In this document: one piece after another, positions 28,199 through 39,685 of the stretch | Numbering within the stretch: the first letter of the stretch is position 1 | How the letters are laid out: each line of letters opens with the position of its first letter | Origin: Strigops habroptila | Lineage: Eukaryota > Chordata > Aves > Psittaciformes > Psittacidae | Direction: 5' to 3' | Assembly: GCF_004027225.2 (NCBI RefSeq) | Contig: NC_044282.2 | Coordinates: 48,700,576-48,764,575, forward strand | DNA: 64,000 bases | Translations under genes and position numbers: made by a program | The notes under the pieces: generated by a model | Database searches by the model: none | Told to the model about the DNA's origin: nothing | The model's input: only the letters and a program-made list of their open reading frames with translations

Positions 28199-28265
28199 GA
28201 CAAGACCCAAGCTAATAAACTAAGCATCTAAGACATCTAAGACAAGCTAATAAGCTGAGCAGAGC
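28199..28265. repeat. imperfect local duplication
   Basis: The 9-mer CATCTAAGA occurs twice in tandem. It is flanked on both sides by AAGCTAATAARCT, so a segment of about 20-30 bp appears to have been duplicated imperfectly. Confidence 0.5.
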
Positions 28266-29640
28266 AAGGGCCTGTTCTCCATCTCTGAGGCCACACAGCA
28301 CAGAGTAGCCATGCCCATGTTGTGTAAGTCTCTCACTCCTTTTCCTTGCCCCACTGAAATTACACGCCAAGTGCTGGAAGGGCTCCTAGTGCATGTCAGT
28401 GCCTGAACAATGCCTGCAAGACCACTAACTGGCTGAAGAAGTGCCAGTCATGCCAGCAAAAAATAATGCCCTAGCACTGCTTGTTTACATCCATAGCTTG
28501 AATTAGACTATATTCCGCCTGAGATTGATAAAATGCATCTCACCTCTCCAAAGTCAATGTGCAATAGATCATGAGTCACAGTGTGCTACATTTGCTTATA
28601 ACTTCAGAAAGTTAGAGCAGTAGTTTTATATACTGCAGCTGCACTGGTAGCTGAGCACACTAACCCCAAGGAGGTGACAGTTTTAGGATGCTGCTTCTCC
28701 TATGGGGCTGGAAGAGCACACTCTCATGCTTTCTTTGGCTCTCCATTTTTCCCACAAGTGACTCTGAGACTTAGCACATGTTGCTTCTCCGCTTGTTTTA
28801 AGCTTCACTATGAATTATGAGGCATTATGAAGCCTCTTTCTGCTCTTTTTAATTTCACCTGACACATTTTTTCTTCCAGCTGCCCTTCTAATAAACTTCT
28901 CCAATAACAGTCCTGGCATTTTTTAAAAAAGAAACGAATGAAATGTTCCGGCTTATTTATGATCTTTCACTCTGTGTTGGTTCATTGCCATTCCTTGTTG
29001 GTTGTGTGTGAATTAAACTGTACAATCCTCAACACCAATATATTTAGACAGCTACTCACCCTGTGCAGAGCTTACAGCTGCGGTGTTAGAGCCTGGGTTG
29101 AAGCCACACAGAGAATTTGGCCCTTAACACTGTTTTAAAGTGAAAGATGATGTTTGGAGAGCAATGCTGAGACATTAGACTGCCTTCTATATATCCAAAA
29201 CCCAATTTTACAAACTACAGAAACTTTTATTATTTGAAATTACTCCAGCGAAGAACTATATTATTGATGGCATAACTTCAGCACAGACAGTGGCTTGAAC
29301 ACTCCCAGCTGGAATTCCTACTCCCAGCAGTCAGTTGTGAGGATTATGTAAAGATGATAGTCACCTTCTGACTTCTGACTTTTCCTGCCCACTTAGTAAG
29401 GTATGTCCCCACAGAGCCTGAGCTAAAACCCATGTGAAGTTTATGTGATGTTTTGTATTGATGCCTGTGAATGTTGCATCACTTCAGAACATTTTTCAGC
29501 CCAGGCAATTCTAAAGCATATTTTATAACTAATCATCAAGAGCTTTTACCTACAGCTACAGCTGGGATGAGACAAGTAGCCAAATAACCACAATGACATA
29601 CTTTGTACCACTGACTACAAGCACTACTTTGGCCATAGGT

Positions 29641-29660
29641 CATGACTCATTTGAGTCATG
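29641..29660. promoter_or_regulatory. inverted pair of AP-1 type sites
   Basis: TGACTCA at 29643-29649 and TGAGTCA at 29652-29658 are consensus AP-1 (TRE) heptamers. They sit inside a 20-base dyad with 9-bp arms and a 2-base spacer. This is seen directly. Use as a binding element is inference, since nothing nearby identifies a promoter. Confidence 0.35.
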
Positions 29661-30457
29661 TGAAGCCTGCCGCAGTGTGTAAAGTTTACCACAAGTAAGA
29701 GGACTTCAGGTTTTCAATTTTTTTGGCTAGCAAGCTGCAGCCGCTCCCACAGTGAGTTCCACAGCATCCAGTGGAACCTTGGAAATCTCAGCATCCAAGT
29801 CAGCTCTTCCAGGAATCAAACAAATTGTTCCAAGGAGTCTGAGTATTTGACTATGAAACAAGTCCCACTCTCCACTTAACTGAGGCTAGACACTCAGATT
29901 ATTTGTACCTTTTGACTACGTTCCACATAATAGGCCACAGTAAGCAGCCAGCTTATTGCTTTGAAAAAAATTTCCTTCTGAAGTCTGCCTGTATTCTGGG
30001 ATGCTGTTTATGCAGTCCCTTTACGGCAAAGCAGTAACATGGGAGAATACAACGCTGCAAAATATAAGTCAAATGAATTACATCCAGATTGCCTAATGCC
30101 CTTGAGAAGTCACTATGGAGGAAATCATGTATTTATGGCTAATGTGAGAGACTGTAAAGGAAAACACATTGCTCATGTTGGTTTTACATGCTGTCTATCA
30201 TATCGTATGACAGTATTTGATATAAGAAAAAATATGAAAATTTTCCTTTAGTTACAGCAGCCTTCATCCTGCCTAACTTCCAGCAGCCAAGCAGTGAGGT
30301 GAAGTGCTCAAGGAAATCTCTTAATCATGGGATGCCTATTTATGCATCAGGATATTATTTCTGGTATGTATCATATCTGTTTTAGGGTGAAATTGTGTAT
30401 CAGTACTGGACGACCATGAAAGAATGAATAGACAAGCATTTCAAAATGTAAACCCCA

Positions 30458-30938
30458 GTATAAGAAAGACATGTACCTGTTAGAGCACGTCCAGAGGAGG
30501 GCAATGAAAATGGTCAGAGGGCTGGAACACCTTTCCTACGAGGAAAGGCTGAGAGAGTTGGAGTTGTTCAGCCTGGAGAAGGCTCTGGGGAAATCTTATT
30601 GTGACATTAAGGTACTTAAAGGGAGCTTAGAAGAAAGATGGAGACAAACTTTATACAGGGCCTGTAGTGATAGAACAATGTGCAACAGTTTTTAATTGAA
30701 AGAGGGTAGATTCAAATTGGACATAAAGAAGAAATTTTTTACTACTAGGGTGGTGAGACACTGGCACAGGTTGTTCTTAGGTCTCTGGATGCCCCATCCC
30801 TGGAAGTGTTCAAGGTCAGATTGGCTGGGGTTTTGAGCAACTGGCCTAGGGGAAAGATATTCCTGCCCATGGCTAGACTGTATAATGGACTAGATGATCT
30901 TAAAAGCCCCTTCCAACCTAAATGATTCTGAGATTCCA
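30458..30938 (+). mobile_element. CR1 LINE, 5'-truncated
   Basis: It opens inside ORF2 at AAGAAAGACATG, the part coding for KKDM in the other copies. It passes through GTCCAGAGGAGGGCAATG and CTGAGAGAGTTGGAG, and ends with GATGATCTTAAAAGCCCCTT, CCAACCTAAATGATTCTGAGA. The 3' repeat is worn down to about two degenerate units. It lies in plus orientation, opposite to the 20.9-kb copy. Confidence 0.94.
30459..30855 (+). pseudogene. CR1 ORF2 C-terminal fragment, decayed
   Basis: The frame at 30471-30695 keeps VQRRAMKMVRGLEHLSYEERLRE-type CR1 residues and LFSLEK, then skips several residues through a small deletion (FSLEKALGKS). A stop follows at 30693-30695 after RACSDRT. Downstream, the GGTGGTGAGACACTGGCACAGG block and the CTGGAAGTGTTCAAGG block are still recognisable with further small indels. 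It has no palm motif and no function. Confidence 0.85.
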
Positions 30939-32702
30939 TAAAATGTACACTGCTTAACTGAAATGACCATGCTGCTGCTGATACATACTGCATCAGTTTA
31001 CATTCCATTGCCCCCCTTACCTCTTTGTGTTCATTGTTTCCTTCAGTGTTTGAATTCAGTGTTTCATTGAGATGTTTTTTGTTAGGTCTTGTTTATATAG
31101 CTGTTAGCATAGTGAGGCCAATTCTAAACATGAAAAATGCTATCACAGCCATTTTTAGGTCAGACAAGATTTGGAAGTAGTAACTCTATCTGGAACTGTG
31201 AGACCAAAGTTCTTGTCCTTAGTAGAACATCTGCAGTCACTGGCCAGCTATGAACACTTCAGTCATACTGGATGGGATTCATTTCAACTAACCTAGTCTA
31301 GAGCCATGCTGTAGTCATATTATCTAAGCTAGTTATGTAAGCTACATCCAGTCCAGTAAATAAAATGAGGTCCATTCTTTTGTCAGTATTGGGAAGAGTC
31401 CCTGGATAGCTCCTGAACTTTGTTTTGGACTTGTTTTGGACAAACAGACTTTGTTTTGGAGAGTCTTAGATGAACCAGGTCAAAACTACACCAGGGACCA
31501 TGCTAATGATTAAGCAGTGAAGGCAGTTGCATGCTAGAGGTTGACAATATACGCTAGCTTTAATGCTTTTATTAATTTAAACCTACCATGGGCATTGAAG
31601 AGAAGTGGGCACTTCCAGAGGATAATTTGTTGCACGTATTGATAGCCATCTACAATAGATGGGATGAAGCTGTCATTAAAGGTACCTGTGTTGACCAGAG
31701 TGAGGCCCTATGGGTACATTGAAGGAGCTTAAACATTCCATTTAGCATAGAAACACAGGTTTCTGTCCATTGTTTCCCATGCATAGATGGAATATTTAGT
31801 GCCATCTGCTAATGTTTGACAAATAAGGCACACGACTAGTAGAGCCCTATATCCTTCTGCAGCAGCATCTGCAAGAAAACGACCAATCCCTAATGGCTCT
31901 GGATGCCTATTTTGGACAAAAGATTAGTGCTTCTCATATAAACAGCAGTTATGGCATGAGATGAGGTCTGCACTTGGTAGCAATCATATAGTAAACATAG
32001 GCAGAACACACAGAGAGACAGAGAGTAGTGGAAAGGGAGTAATACCAAGAAAACAAGAGACATAAGTTAGGTTCAGGCTTCCAGTGCGAATTTGTAATAC
32101 ACTAACTGAAAAACTGCAGAGTGGGTTTGAAGTGATGGAAACTGGGCCTGAATGATTGCGTAGAAGTGGATGCGCATGCAAAAGTTTACATTTAGTATAA
32201 ATTTGTTTTATTTCTTTTCTGGTGAATTACATGTGGATATCTGCATTATATAATTTACTCATGTGTTTTGCATTCCTCAGTGATATCAAGTAAATTCTTT
32301 GGTCAACTCCTATAAACAGTGCTTAAATCATAAATGAATCAGACATCTCAGATGGCCATAAGCTTGTGCCTGTGGAAATATGAACGTTTTATATTTGCTG
32401 GCATGTGGAAAAGGTCATTATTTATTCTTCCTAGGCAGCTAGATGTATGAAATTTTACTTGCTGGAATGGTTCCTTGGCATTTCCTAACATCATGGAACA
32501 TGCTAAGTATTTCTTTTTTTAACAGAAGACAAAAAGGGAATGTGGCTGTGTTGCAAATGTTAATTGGAATCAATCTGAAATAGAGAACTAAATGTCCATG
32601 TTTATCCAGGAAAGGTAGATGGAAACTTGGAACCACAAACGTATTTTCAGCTGAGGAGGTCTGCATGATCCATTAAGCACTACTGCATCATTTTCTCAAA
32701 AG
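30939..32702. other. single-copy DNA, no gene seen
   Basis: Only short frames occur. The 13-base word ACTTTGTTTTGGA occurs twice at 31417-31460 with a partial third copy between, a small local duplication. There are no transposon ends. Confidence 0.5.
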
Positions 32703-32777
32703 TCTGGGGCCTCATCCTCTTCCTCTGGAAATTAATGGCAAATCTCCTATTAACTTCAGTGGGAATAGAGTCAGGTC
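32703..32777. repeat. fragment of an ancient amniote interspersed repeat
   Basis: The block reads GGGGCCTCATCCTC, then AATTAATGGCAAATCTCC, then TTAACTTCAGTGGGA and AGTCAGGTC. From memory it resembles a widespread old reptile/bird repeat with the form GGCCTGATCC...AAGTCAATGGCAAAACTCC...ATTGACTTCAATGGGA...GGATCAGGCC, whose ends are complementary. I do not know its family name with certainty. A related-looking GACTTCAGTGGG lies at 32892-32903. Confidence 0.5.
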
Positions 32778-32779
32778 AT

Positions 32780-32799
32780 AGATACCTCCCCAGGTATCT
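32780..32799. repeat. perfect 8-bp stem with CCCC loop
   Basis: AGATACCT, CCCC and AGGTATCT follow one another exactly. The hairpin lies directly beside the ancient repeat fragment. No poly-T or other context makes it a terminator or RNA gene. Confidence 0.55.
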
Positions 32800-35324
32800 A
32801 AAAAGATCTAAGTGATTAAAGAACTGGTTCTAATCCCTCCGAAACTGATTTTGATGTAAGTAGGAGTTTGGAGAGCTGTTTTCCATGAGACTGACTTCAG
32901 TGGGCAGATCTGTTGATACACTTTTAAAAACTGAGATGCATTTTGTCCATGGCTATCTGGGGAATAAAAGATTCCTTGAGAACCATATTTTAAATGAAAT
33001 CTTTTGAATTCTGGGCTTTCTGCTTGTGAGTAGGTGAACATAATGGCAAACAGCCAGAAAAACACTGGAAGCCCTGAGAACCACAACATCCGTTACTGAA
33101 TCCTTCACTGGGTATTGTTAGGAGCGGTCTCAATGAAGCAGAAGATTTCCTGTTCCAGAAGAAGGGGCTCTCTGGTAATAGACCTTAATACAGTGGCAAA
33201 ATCTTGGAAATTGATTTGGGTTTTAGCTGAAATGATTTGCCCTCTATAGAAGCCTTTTATTTTCTGTTGAGGAGGTAGGGATCCTGTAGAGATGCTAGTC
33301 TGAATTTAGCTCTTGTTAAGAGCTCAAAGTTCAGTGGCATAAATGACTGTATTAGTGTCATCTGAGAAATTAAAAAAAAAAAAAGTGGGGAGTTATATCT
33401 ACTTGAGTAAAGATAACATGATTTCTTCATCCATCTCATGCATTCCCCTTCACAATCCTCTGTCTCAGTCTCCTGCTGGTTTTCCCTGCATGCTTGAGAC
33501 TCAGGTGGTATGCAGCAGTCCAGACATGAGTGTGATAGCCTCTTTGCTGGTATATGAGTTATCCCAGGCCAAGTGCATACCTAGCACATGAGAGAGAACA
33601 GTGATGTACTGCATCTGAAGTATGCCAGCTCTTGTGGCTCTTCAAAATTGTGCCTTGTGTATTCCACTGACTGGCAGCATCTGGTGCATTGGGTAGGCTG
33701 TTTGGTGGGAAAAAGGCCACAGTGTTACACTACAGCCTGGCAGGAGATGATTTATAAATCATATAGCTGAAGAAGAAGAAGAAGTGCTTTTTAAAATTCT
33801 ATACTTTTTTTTAGCATGGAGGGTGCGAGGCTGGGGTTTATAGAGTTTAAGGTCAGTAAGAATGCCTAGGAACTTCTCACTTGGTTTCATTAATAATACA
33901 GCCTGGAGGACCACACAGGTATTTCTTCATCTCATACCTTACAGAAGAGATACCTATTCTTAATTAAATACAGAAAGTCTGGATTATTTTGATAGGGTAA
34001 TTCTATTCACTGAGCGCATACCTTACAATGTGTCCTAAGAGGTAAAAACAACTGCATGGCAATGATTCTTGATCTTGTTTTTAAATTGGCGTTAATTTCT
34101 GCCTTTCTACTTAGAAATCTGACTGTGCAGTTCCCAAGATATTTCTATGACAAAATCTTGGTGTTAGTTATAATACTCTTCTATAGCCAAGCTATTAACA
34201 GCCCAGGTAAATAGGAACTTTGATGTTACCATAATGAAGACAGCAAAATTAATTAGCCTGTTCGTAATCGCAATTTAAACTTGCAAGGATTTGAGAGTAT
34301 TATTAAAGTACTTATGAGAATGCAATTATAAAAGTTAAATAGTGGAAAAATATGCATTTCATATTGAAATGGTGAGAGAACTAATTATATGTGAAAATAC
34401 AGTGCTCTCTGTGTGTGTTTAGTCAAAGGATAACCTTAAATACTCCTCTGAGACTTTTTTGTTATGTTCCTGTGTCTGATATACCTATTATTTTTCAACA
34501 TCTGATATGAACATTAAGTTATATAACTTTTACATGCTTTTTACTGCATATAACCCAAGTTACATAAATTCCAGGCCTTCTGACTGTTTGCAATCTTTAA
34601 AATGTAATGAGCTGAAAGATTAGCTTTGAGCCCTGGAGCCAGATTGATGTTTTGCTTAACCATTCAGCTGAGAACAGCTTTTAGAGGGATAACTCGTGCT
34701 GCATCACATCAATAATAAAACTAAAGACCTAGATCCAATCAGCTATGAATGGGAATTAAGTCTCTCAGAACGATATAAACTTAAATGAAACAAGTCTTAA
34801 ACAGAAGGCAGCTGCAGGCACTGGATCTAAACTGCATTAAGATGACATAACATTCTTTTGGAAACAATAAGGTTTCCATTGACGTGTTCTATAAGACAAT
34901 CCCTCAATGGAAACGAATAACTAAATTAACATACTGTGATGAAATATGACTCATACTGAAATACAAGTCTCAGGGGGGTTTCAGCATCTGAGAAACATAT
35001 TTGTAAGTAAGATTGTCAAACTGAACGCTCAGTTTCAGGGATATTCTCTGATTATCTACCATTCACAGAAATGCAGAGGAAAGAGTAAGATTTTCCACTG
35101 ATGGCAGTGGAAGTAGGACAGGGAGAACAGGAGAAGCCTTTTATTAAACATGTGTGTTTTTGTTGAAGATATTGCTTTTATTGAAGATGTTTCTGTTGTA
35201 TCTGTTTGTCCAAAACTAGTAATATTGGTTCTGTGTTCTTACCAGTTCAGACTCTTAAGACTCTTTTAAATCTTTTGGTGTGACAATCTCTTTCAGTATT
35301 GCTGCATGAGATGTCACTAACTTT
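32800..35324. other. single-copy DNA with short homopolymer runs
   Basis: No supportable gene. An A-run of about 14 lies at 33370-33384 and a GAA run of five units at 33769-33784. The block at about 34,225-34,440 is listed separately as a candidate regulatory element. Confidence 0.5.
34225..34440. promoter_or_regulatory. candidate conserved non-coding element
   Basis: ATTAATTAG (homeodomain, LHX-like) lies at 34248-34256, followed by GTAATCGCAATTTA and further AT-rich words without simple repetition. The evidence is composition only. It is the weakest of the four such candidates. Confidence 0.18.
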
Positions 35325-35402
35325 TTGACTGCCATTCCCTCTGCCTCTCAGTTTTGCCTTTTGTTGACTGCCATTCCCTCTGCCTCTCAGTTTTGCCTTT
35401 AT
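35325..35402. repeat. 39-bp tandem duplication, two copies
   Basis: Positions 35325-35361 and 35364-35400 are identical over 37 bp, with a 39-bp period. The unit contains GACTGCCATTCCCTCTGCC. Since 39 is a multiple of three, it duplicates 13 codons inside a 109-codon minus frame (35317-35646) that I do not regard as a gene. The lack of divergence suggests a recent event. Confidence 0.9.
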
Positions 35403-36654
35403 CATGCATTGCTTTGTGTAAGTAAGTGTAGTGATTTTGTTGCATGGGAAGGAGGGGCTGTCTAGAGCAAGCAGAACTTTGAAGGCAGAGATCTGTATTG
35501 TGTGTGACCAACTCTGCCTGGTTGCATTCAGAGCATGCCTGCAAAATGCTTAAAGATGACAGAGAGAAGGTAATCTCATTTCTAGGATCCATTTTGGGTT
35601 TGAAAGCGCATGACGACCGGGGCACTGTGATGCAGAAGTCTGCCAAGATGAAGGCATTTCCAGGCCTGTGCTGAAGACTGATGTTAGGTGCCTGGGAAGC
35701 TTCAGTGTTAAAACCTAAGGTGAGTAGGATTCACACCTTCCTAGTTAGACAACAGAAAAGAAAGTAAGGATTTTTATTAATTTTGTTTTTAGTTTTGTTT
35801 TTAAGGAAATCCAGGGAAAGACGGCGCAGGATACCTCATGCTGTATCATGCCCAACACCAGCGTTTCCAACTATTACATTTACAAAGGATATAAATTCCC
35901 GATCTGACAGGCTTTTGGTGATCACAAGGGATGTTGTATGGACATAATGATAGCATTCACAAGCTAAATGCATGACACTTTTGTTCTCCAGAGTCCACCA
36001 TCCTCTGTCACAGGCAGCTTGATACTCTTGTCCCTTGGAGGACAAAATCTGTTGCTGTTAGGGTGTCTCTCTGCAATGTGAACTCCTGCCTTCCATCCTT
36101 TTCACCCTGAATCATTTGGTTTAGCTATTCAGTGACCTGCCTATGGTAATTTCATACAGGTGGTTAATTTTTGTGTGGGAAAACTCAAGTGTTTCTTTGG
36201 TTGACTATGACATGGACAGAATCAAAGTCAGCATACCTAGTCTGCCACATCTTTGCTACTGTTGAAGCTTATACAGCTTGTGCAATGACTTGGCAAACAC
36301 TGCTAATCGAGCAGGATGACTGGGTCCTTCCAGGACATGCCTTGGTACATCCAGCTCTGCTGTAAGCAGGTGGCCTCATTCCCAGGAACAACAATTAGTA
36401 AAGGGAGACATCATGACCTACAGATGGTTGAGGGCTTCTGTAAATACATCAGCAGCAAAAGGAAGCCCAGGAAAATATGAACACACTGTTCAATGGATAA
36501 CGGGCAAGGAAAACATCACAGTACTGAATATATTTTTCTTTATGCCCTCTTCCACGTCCCTGAGTTTAGTAACCCGATATGAGCTTATGAAGGACTGTCC
36601 AAGGTACAGAAAGGTTGAATAAGGAGTATGTAAACAAATTGGACATACAGCAGA
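35403..36654. other. single-copy DNA, no gene seen
   Basis: Frames of at most 109 codons occur, none with family features. T-rich words with TTTTGTTTTTAGTTTTGTTTTT-like composition lie near 35,780-35,805. No repeat ends are seen before the CR1 fossil starts. Confidence 0.5.
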
Positions 36655-36905
36655 AAGGCATATATCCAAGAGTGCTTAGGGAGCTTGCTTGATATCTTTC
36701 CAAGGTTCCCTGTGTCATCATGGGAAGACTGTGATAATTAGAGGAGGCTGCTCATGACCATCACCCTAAACAAGGACAATGGGAACTTTAGGCTGGTCAA
36801 TCTAACATCTGTCAGTGACTTCACAGATGGTACTAGACTGGGGAGACCAGTCAATATGCTGTTGGGTGGAACAGCTTTTCAGAGTGACCTTGAGTAAGCC
36901 AAAAT
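36655..36905 (+). mobile_element. old CR1 fragment with internal deletion
   Basis: The frame beginning at 36781 reads NFRLVNLTSVSD, then directly FTDGTRLGRPVNMLLGGTA and DLE, followed by a stop. In the 20.9-kb copy the matching parts are [12 protein letters not shown] and [19 protein letters not shown], roughly 145 residues apart. An internal deletion has therefore joined them in frame. Upstream, CCAAGAGTGCTTAGGGAGCT at 36665-36684 fits the CR1 segment preceding this region. Motif C is spoiled (FTDG in place of FADD), and motifs A and B are gone. This is a dead, old copy. Confidence 0.8.
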
Positions 36906-39680
36906 GTATGCTGTTTTTACAGGAAGAAAGGAAGCAAAACTAGTAACGAAATCAACGCGATGCCAGTGTATCCTTCAATTCTTTCTTGTTTCTATCTGAA
37001 TGTAGATGTTGTACATAACCTCTATAGAGGTTATAAATTAGGAGTCTGTCTAGTCTGTACTGTGGGAATAAACAGACTTTAAACTGTTTTCAAATATACT
37101 AGTGTTTGCACACGATCATTCAGGAAATCGGTTGCCAAACTAGTGCCCTCATCCCTACACTAAATTCCCTTCTGAATGACTACTTGCCTTGATGGCCTAA
37201 TCCACATGTCATTTAGTAACATGCACCATTTCACTGAAATGACAAATTTTGCTTTAGATTCCTGGGGAAAAATATGTTCCCCAGTACTATCTATGCATTA
37301 CATTCAAGGTGTAAAAAAACAATTTCTACATGCATACCAAGAGCGTACCAGGAAGCATAGCCAACATCCTTACATAAGGACTACCGTTTGTGGTCTTGTT
37401 TGTTAGAGCAAATGGAGTTACCAATGCTAAAATGTGATGAGAGACAGCAACAAAAGTTTCATTTTGTAGTCACAGAATACACTGCTGCAGAGGGCTAAAA
37501 CTTCATTTCTGCTGTTCTGTGTGATTTCTTTTTATTTTTTTAAGTTCTTACTGGAAATAGTGTGAAAACTGCAGTTGGCATAAAAAGTCTCTTGAACAAA
37601 TACCATAAGAATATTTTCAGTAGGAGAACAATGAGGTGTCAAGTACAGCTGTGCTTTATATTCAGGTCTGCATAAAACTGAATCAAATTTACTTTCCCTC
37701 AATACCCTTGGAAATGAATGTAAGGCAAAATTCATATGCTATCTTGAATGCAAATCAGATTTGAATGCATGCTATAAGTGAAGGGCAGAAAAATAGTTCT
37801 TTCTTCACAGATCTATTGTCTTTTGATCTAGAGAACATCATACGTGAGGCCTAGGAATTCTCCTTCTAAACTATGAAAGGTATTACAATGATTTCCTAAG
37901 AAGTTTGTTAATGCATCACCTTCCACTTCAATTAACAATGGATACCATCTAGAAAGCCACTATTAACAACAATTATGATCATTTGGTTAATAGCATTTGT
38001 TGCCCTTTGTCAAATATTTCACTCCATGAAAGAATCATCCAAAGAGAAACAAAACTCTAAAAATCCTGATTTGGGAATACTTCAAAACACACAAAGTAGA
38101 CTTGATTATACTGAGAATGCTGCAACTGCAACAACATTTCTTGTAATTCTTTCACAGATTTTTCTTCTGTCTCTGGATCTTAACATCAACAAACTTTGCA
38201 AAGCATTTGGTATGCCGACAAAACTCTGCAGCTGTTGAAAAAAAGCACAAAATCACTGTTGATCTTTGCATGCAAATGCCTGCATTCCCAGTTCCTTATA
38301 TTTGGTTGATTCATGCTCTGTAACTAGTGAACTGTCAAAGGTTTTACTTTGACTAGAATTAAAGCTGCAACAGATAAGTGCTTGTTATAAAACTGAAGTA
38401 TGCCAAATTTCATCTTTCAACTATATTTCAGCATATGGCTGTTTTCAGTATGGTAGAAAACAATTTAAGCTGTCATTACTTTTCAGCTCTAGGTCACTGG
38501 CTCAAATATGACCTAATCAGTAAAGACTGTGAATCATTTCCATCTGATGGATGTTTAGCAGCCTGTGTAAAATGCATTGGTAGACACAGTGGAGTTTACT
38601 GGGAGAAGGTGCCCACATCAAAAAATCCAATAGTACAAGTCAGCAGATCTGATTCCACTTTTAGAACGAAGAAAGAACTGAATAGGGCTGCAGGCAAGTA
38701 TGTGTTTATCACATGAAAACTCACCAGAGTAACACTATTGTAAGATGGAAGCACAACTTCTTCTTGGGTTATTAATATGGACTTACAAGATTCAAATCTT
38801 ATTACTGTTTGCATCACTGACAGTATGAAGAACAAGTAATTTTAATGCTGTTTTCCATCTAACTATAAATGTTTGACTGATCTAGAGAACAAGCCCTTCA
38901 AGACACAGAATTTGATTTTTAATTGATATTGGGCTCAGATTCCGTGAAAGATTTAAATGTAAAACATTTATGTAACAGTAATAATGGGAGATAATCTAAT
39001 ATTGACATTTTATTTGGCAAAAGAAATAACTGCATACTTCAACTCCTTGCTCAGGATCCTGTTATTTTGATACCTTCCTGACTGATAAGTTTTAATTATA
39101 AATAAACCAATATTACATTTTCTACCAGTAGAAACCACTAAAATCTTGGCATTTATTACATCCTGCTGTTGACTTTAGAACGGTACTTGCATGATTCTGA
39201 ATATATTCTAGTACCTGGGATATACACTGAAGACTATTTTAGCTATAGTGGGGCAATACTCACACCTTAGGCTTGATTTCTTTAACTTTCTTGATGGAGA
39301 AATTGTCTTTCTTCTCTGTTTTACATGAATGTGCTGTTTTTTTCATGATGTGTCTTATTTAGCACAAGATCCTTTGACTCCGATTCCAAACTGAGTCATA
39401 TTGTGGTCGGATCCTGAATAGCTCCATTGCTCCCAGTGCAATCACACTGAAGTATGATCTTCATCTCTTCCTTACCACAAAAACACCGAAATATGAACAG
39501 TTTTCAATTTCTCCTTCTGAAATACATTAATTTAAAAGTGCTTCCTCTATAAGAAAGACTTGAATCACCAAATACCTTGGTACCACATGGGAGATATGGT
39601 AATTGAACATTATATTGAACCAATCTCTAGGCTTCTACAGAGCATAGATGAAATTGAATTTTGTCATCTTGATGGATAAT
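36906..39680. other. single-copy DNA, no gene seen
   Basis: It contains the palindrome listed at 37015-37034. Frames of 87 and 112 codons (37975-38238 and 38378-38716 plus) were read for domains and splice context. The second is Cys/His-containing but fits no zinc-finger spacing. I find no convincing exon. Confidence 0.5.
37015..37034. repeat. perfect 20-bp palindrome
   Basis: ATAACCTCTATAGAGGTTAT equals its own reverse complement. It lies about 110 bp downstream of the CR1 fossil. No known recognition site of this length is identified. Confidence 0.85.
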
Positions 39681-39685
39681 GCATC
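39681..39685. repeat. target-site duplication, left copy
   Basis: GCATC lies immediately before the LTR end TGTAG and is repeated exactly at 40478-40482 on the other side. Confidence 0.85.

Larger units (their letters stand above)
22426..30457. other. single-copy DNA between two CR1 copies
   Basis: No supportable gene. At 24429-24816 three frames of 76-127 codons overlap on both strands in a GC-richer patch, and none resembles a known protein. C-runs occur at about 25160 and 25385, and CCCCACCCCCC at about 25676-25686. A T-run beside an A-run lies at 25098-25125. Around 26,220-26,280 and 27,740-27,850 the DNA is AT-rich with several TAAT cores. These could be weak conserved elements, but I see nothing decisive. 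Confidence 0.5.

Noticed and set aside
37975..38716. Two plus frames (87 and 112 codons) as possible exons
   Set aside because: No splice-site pairing that extends either frame, no domain, AT-rich composition as in the surroundings.
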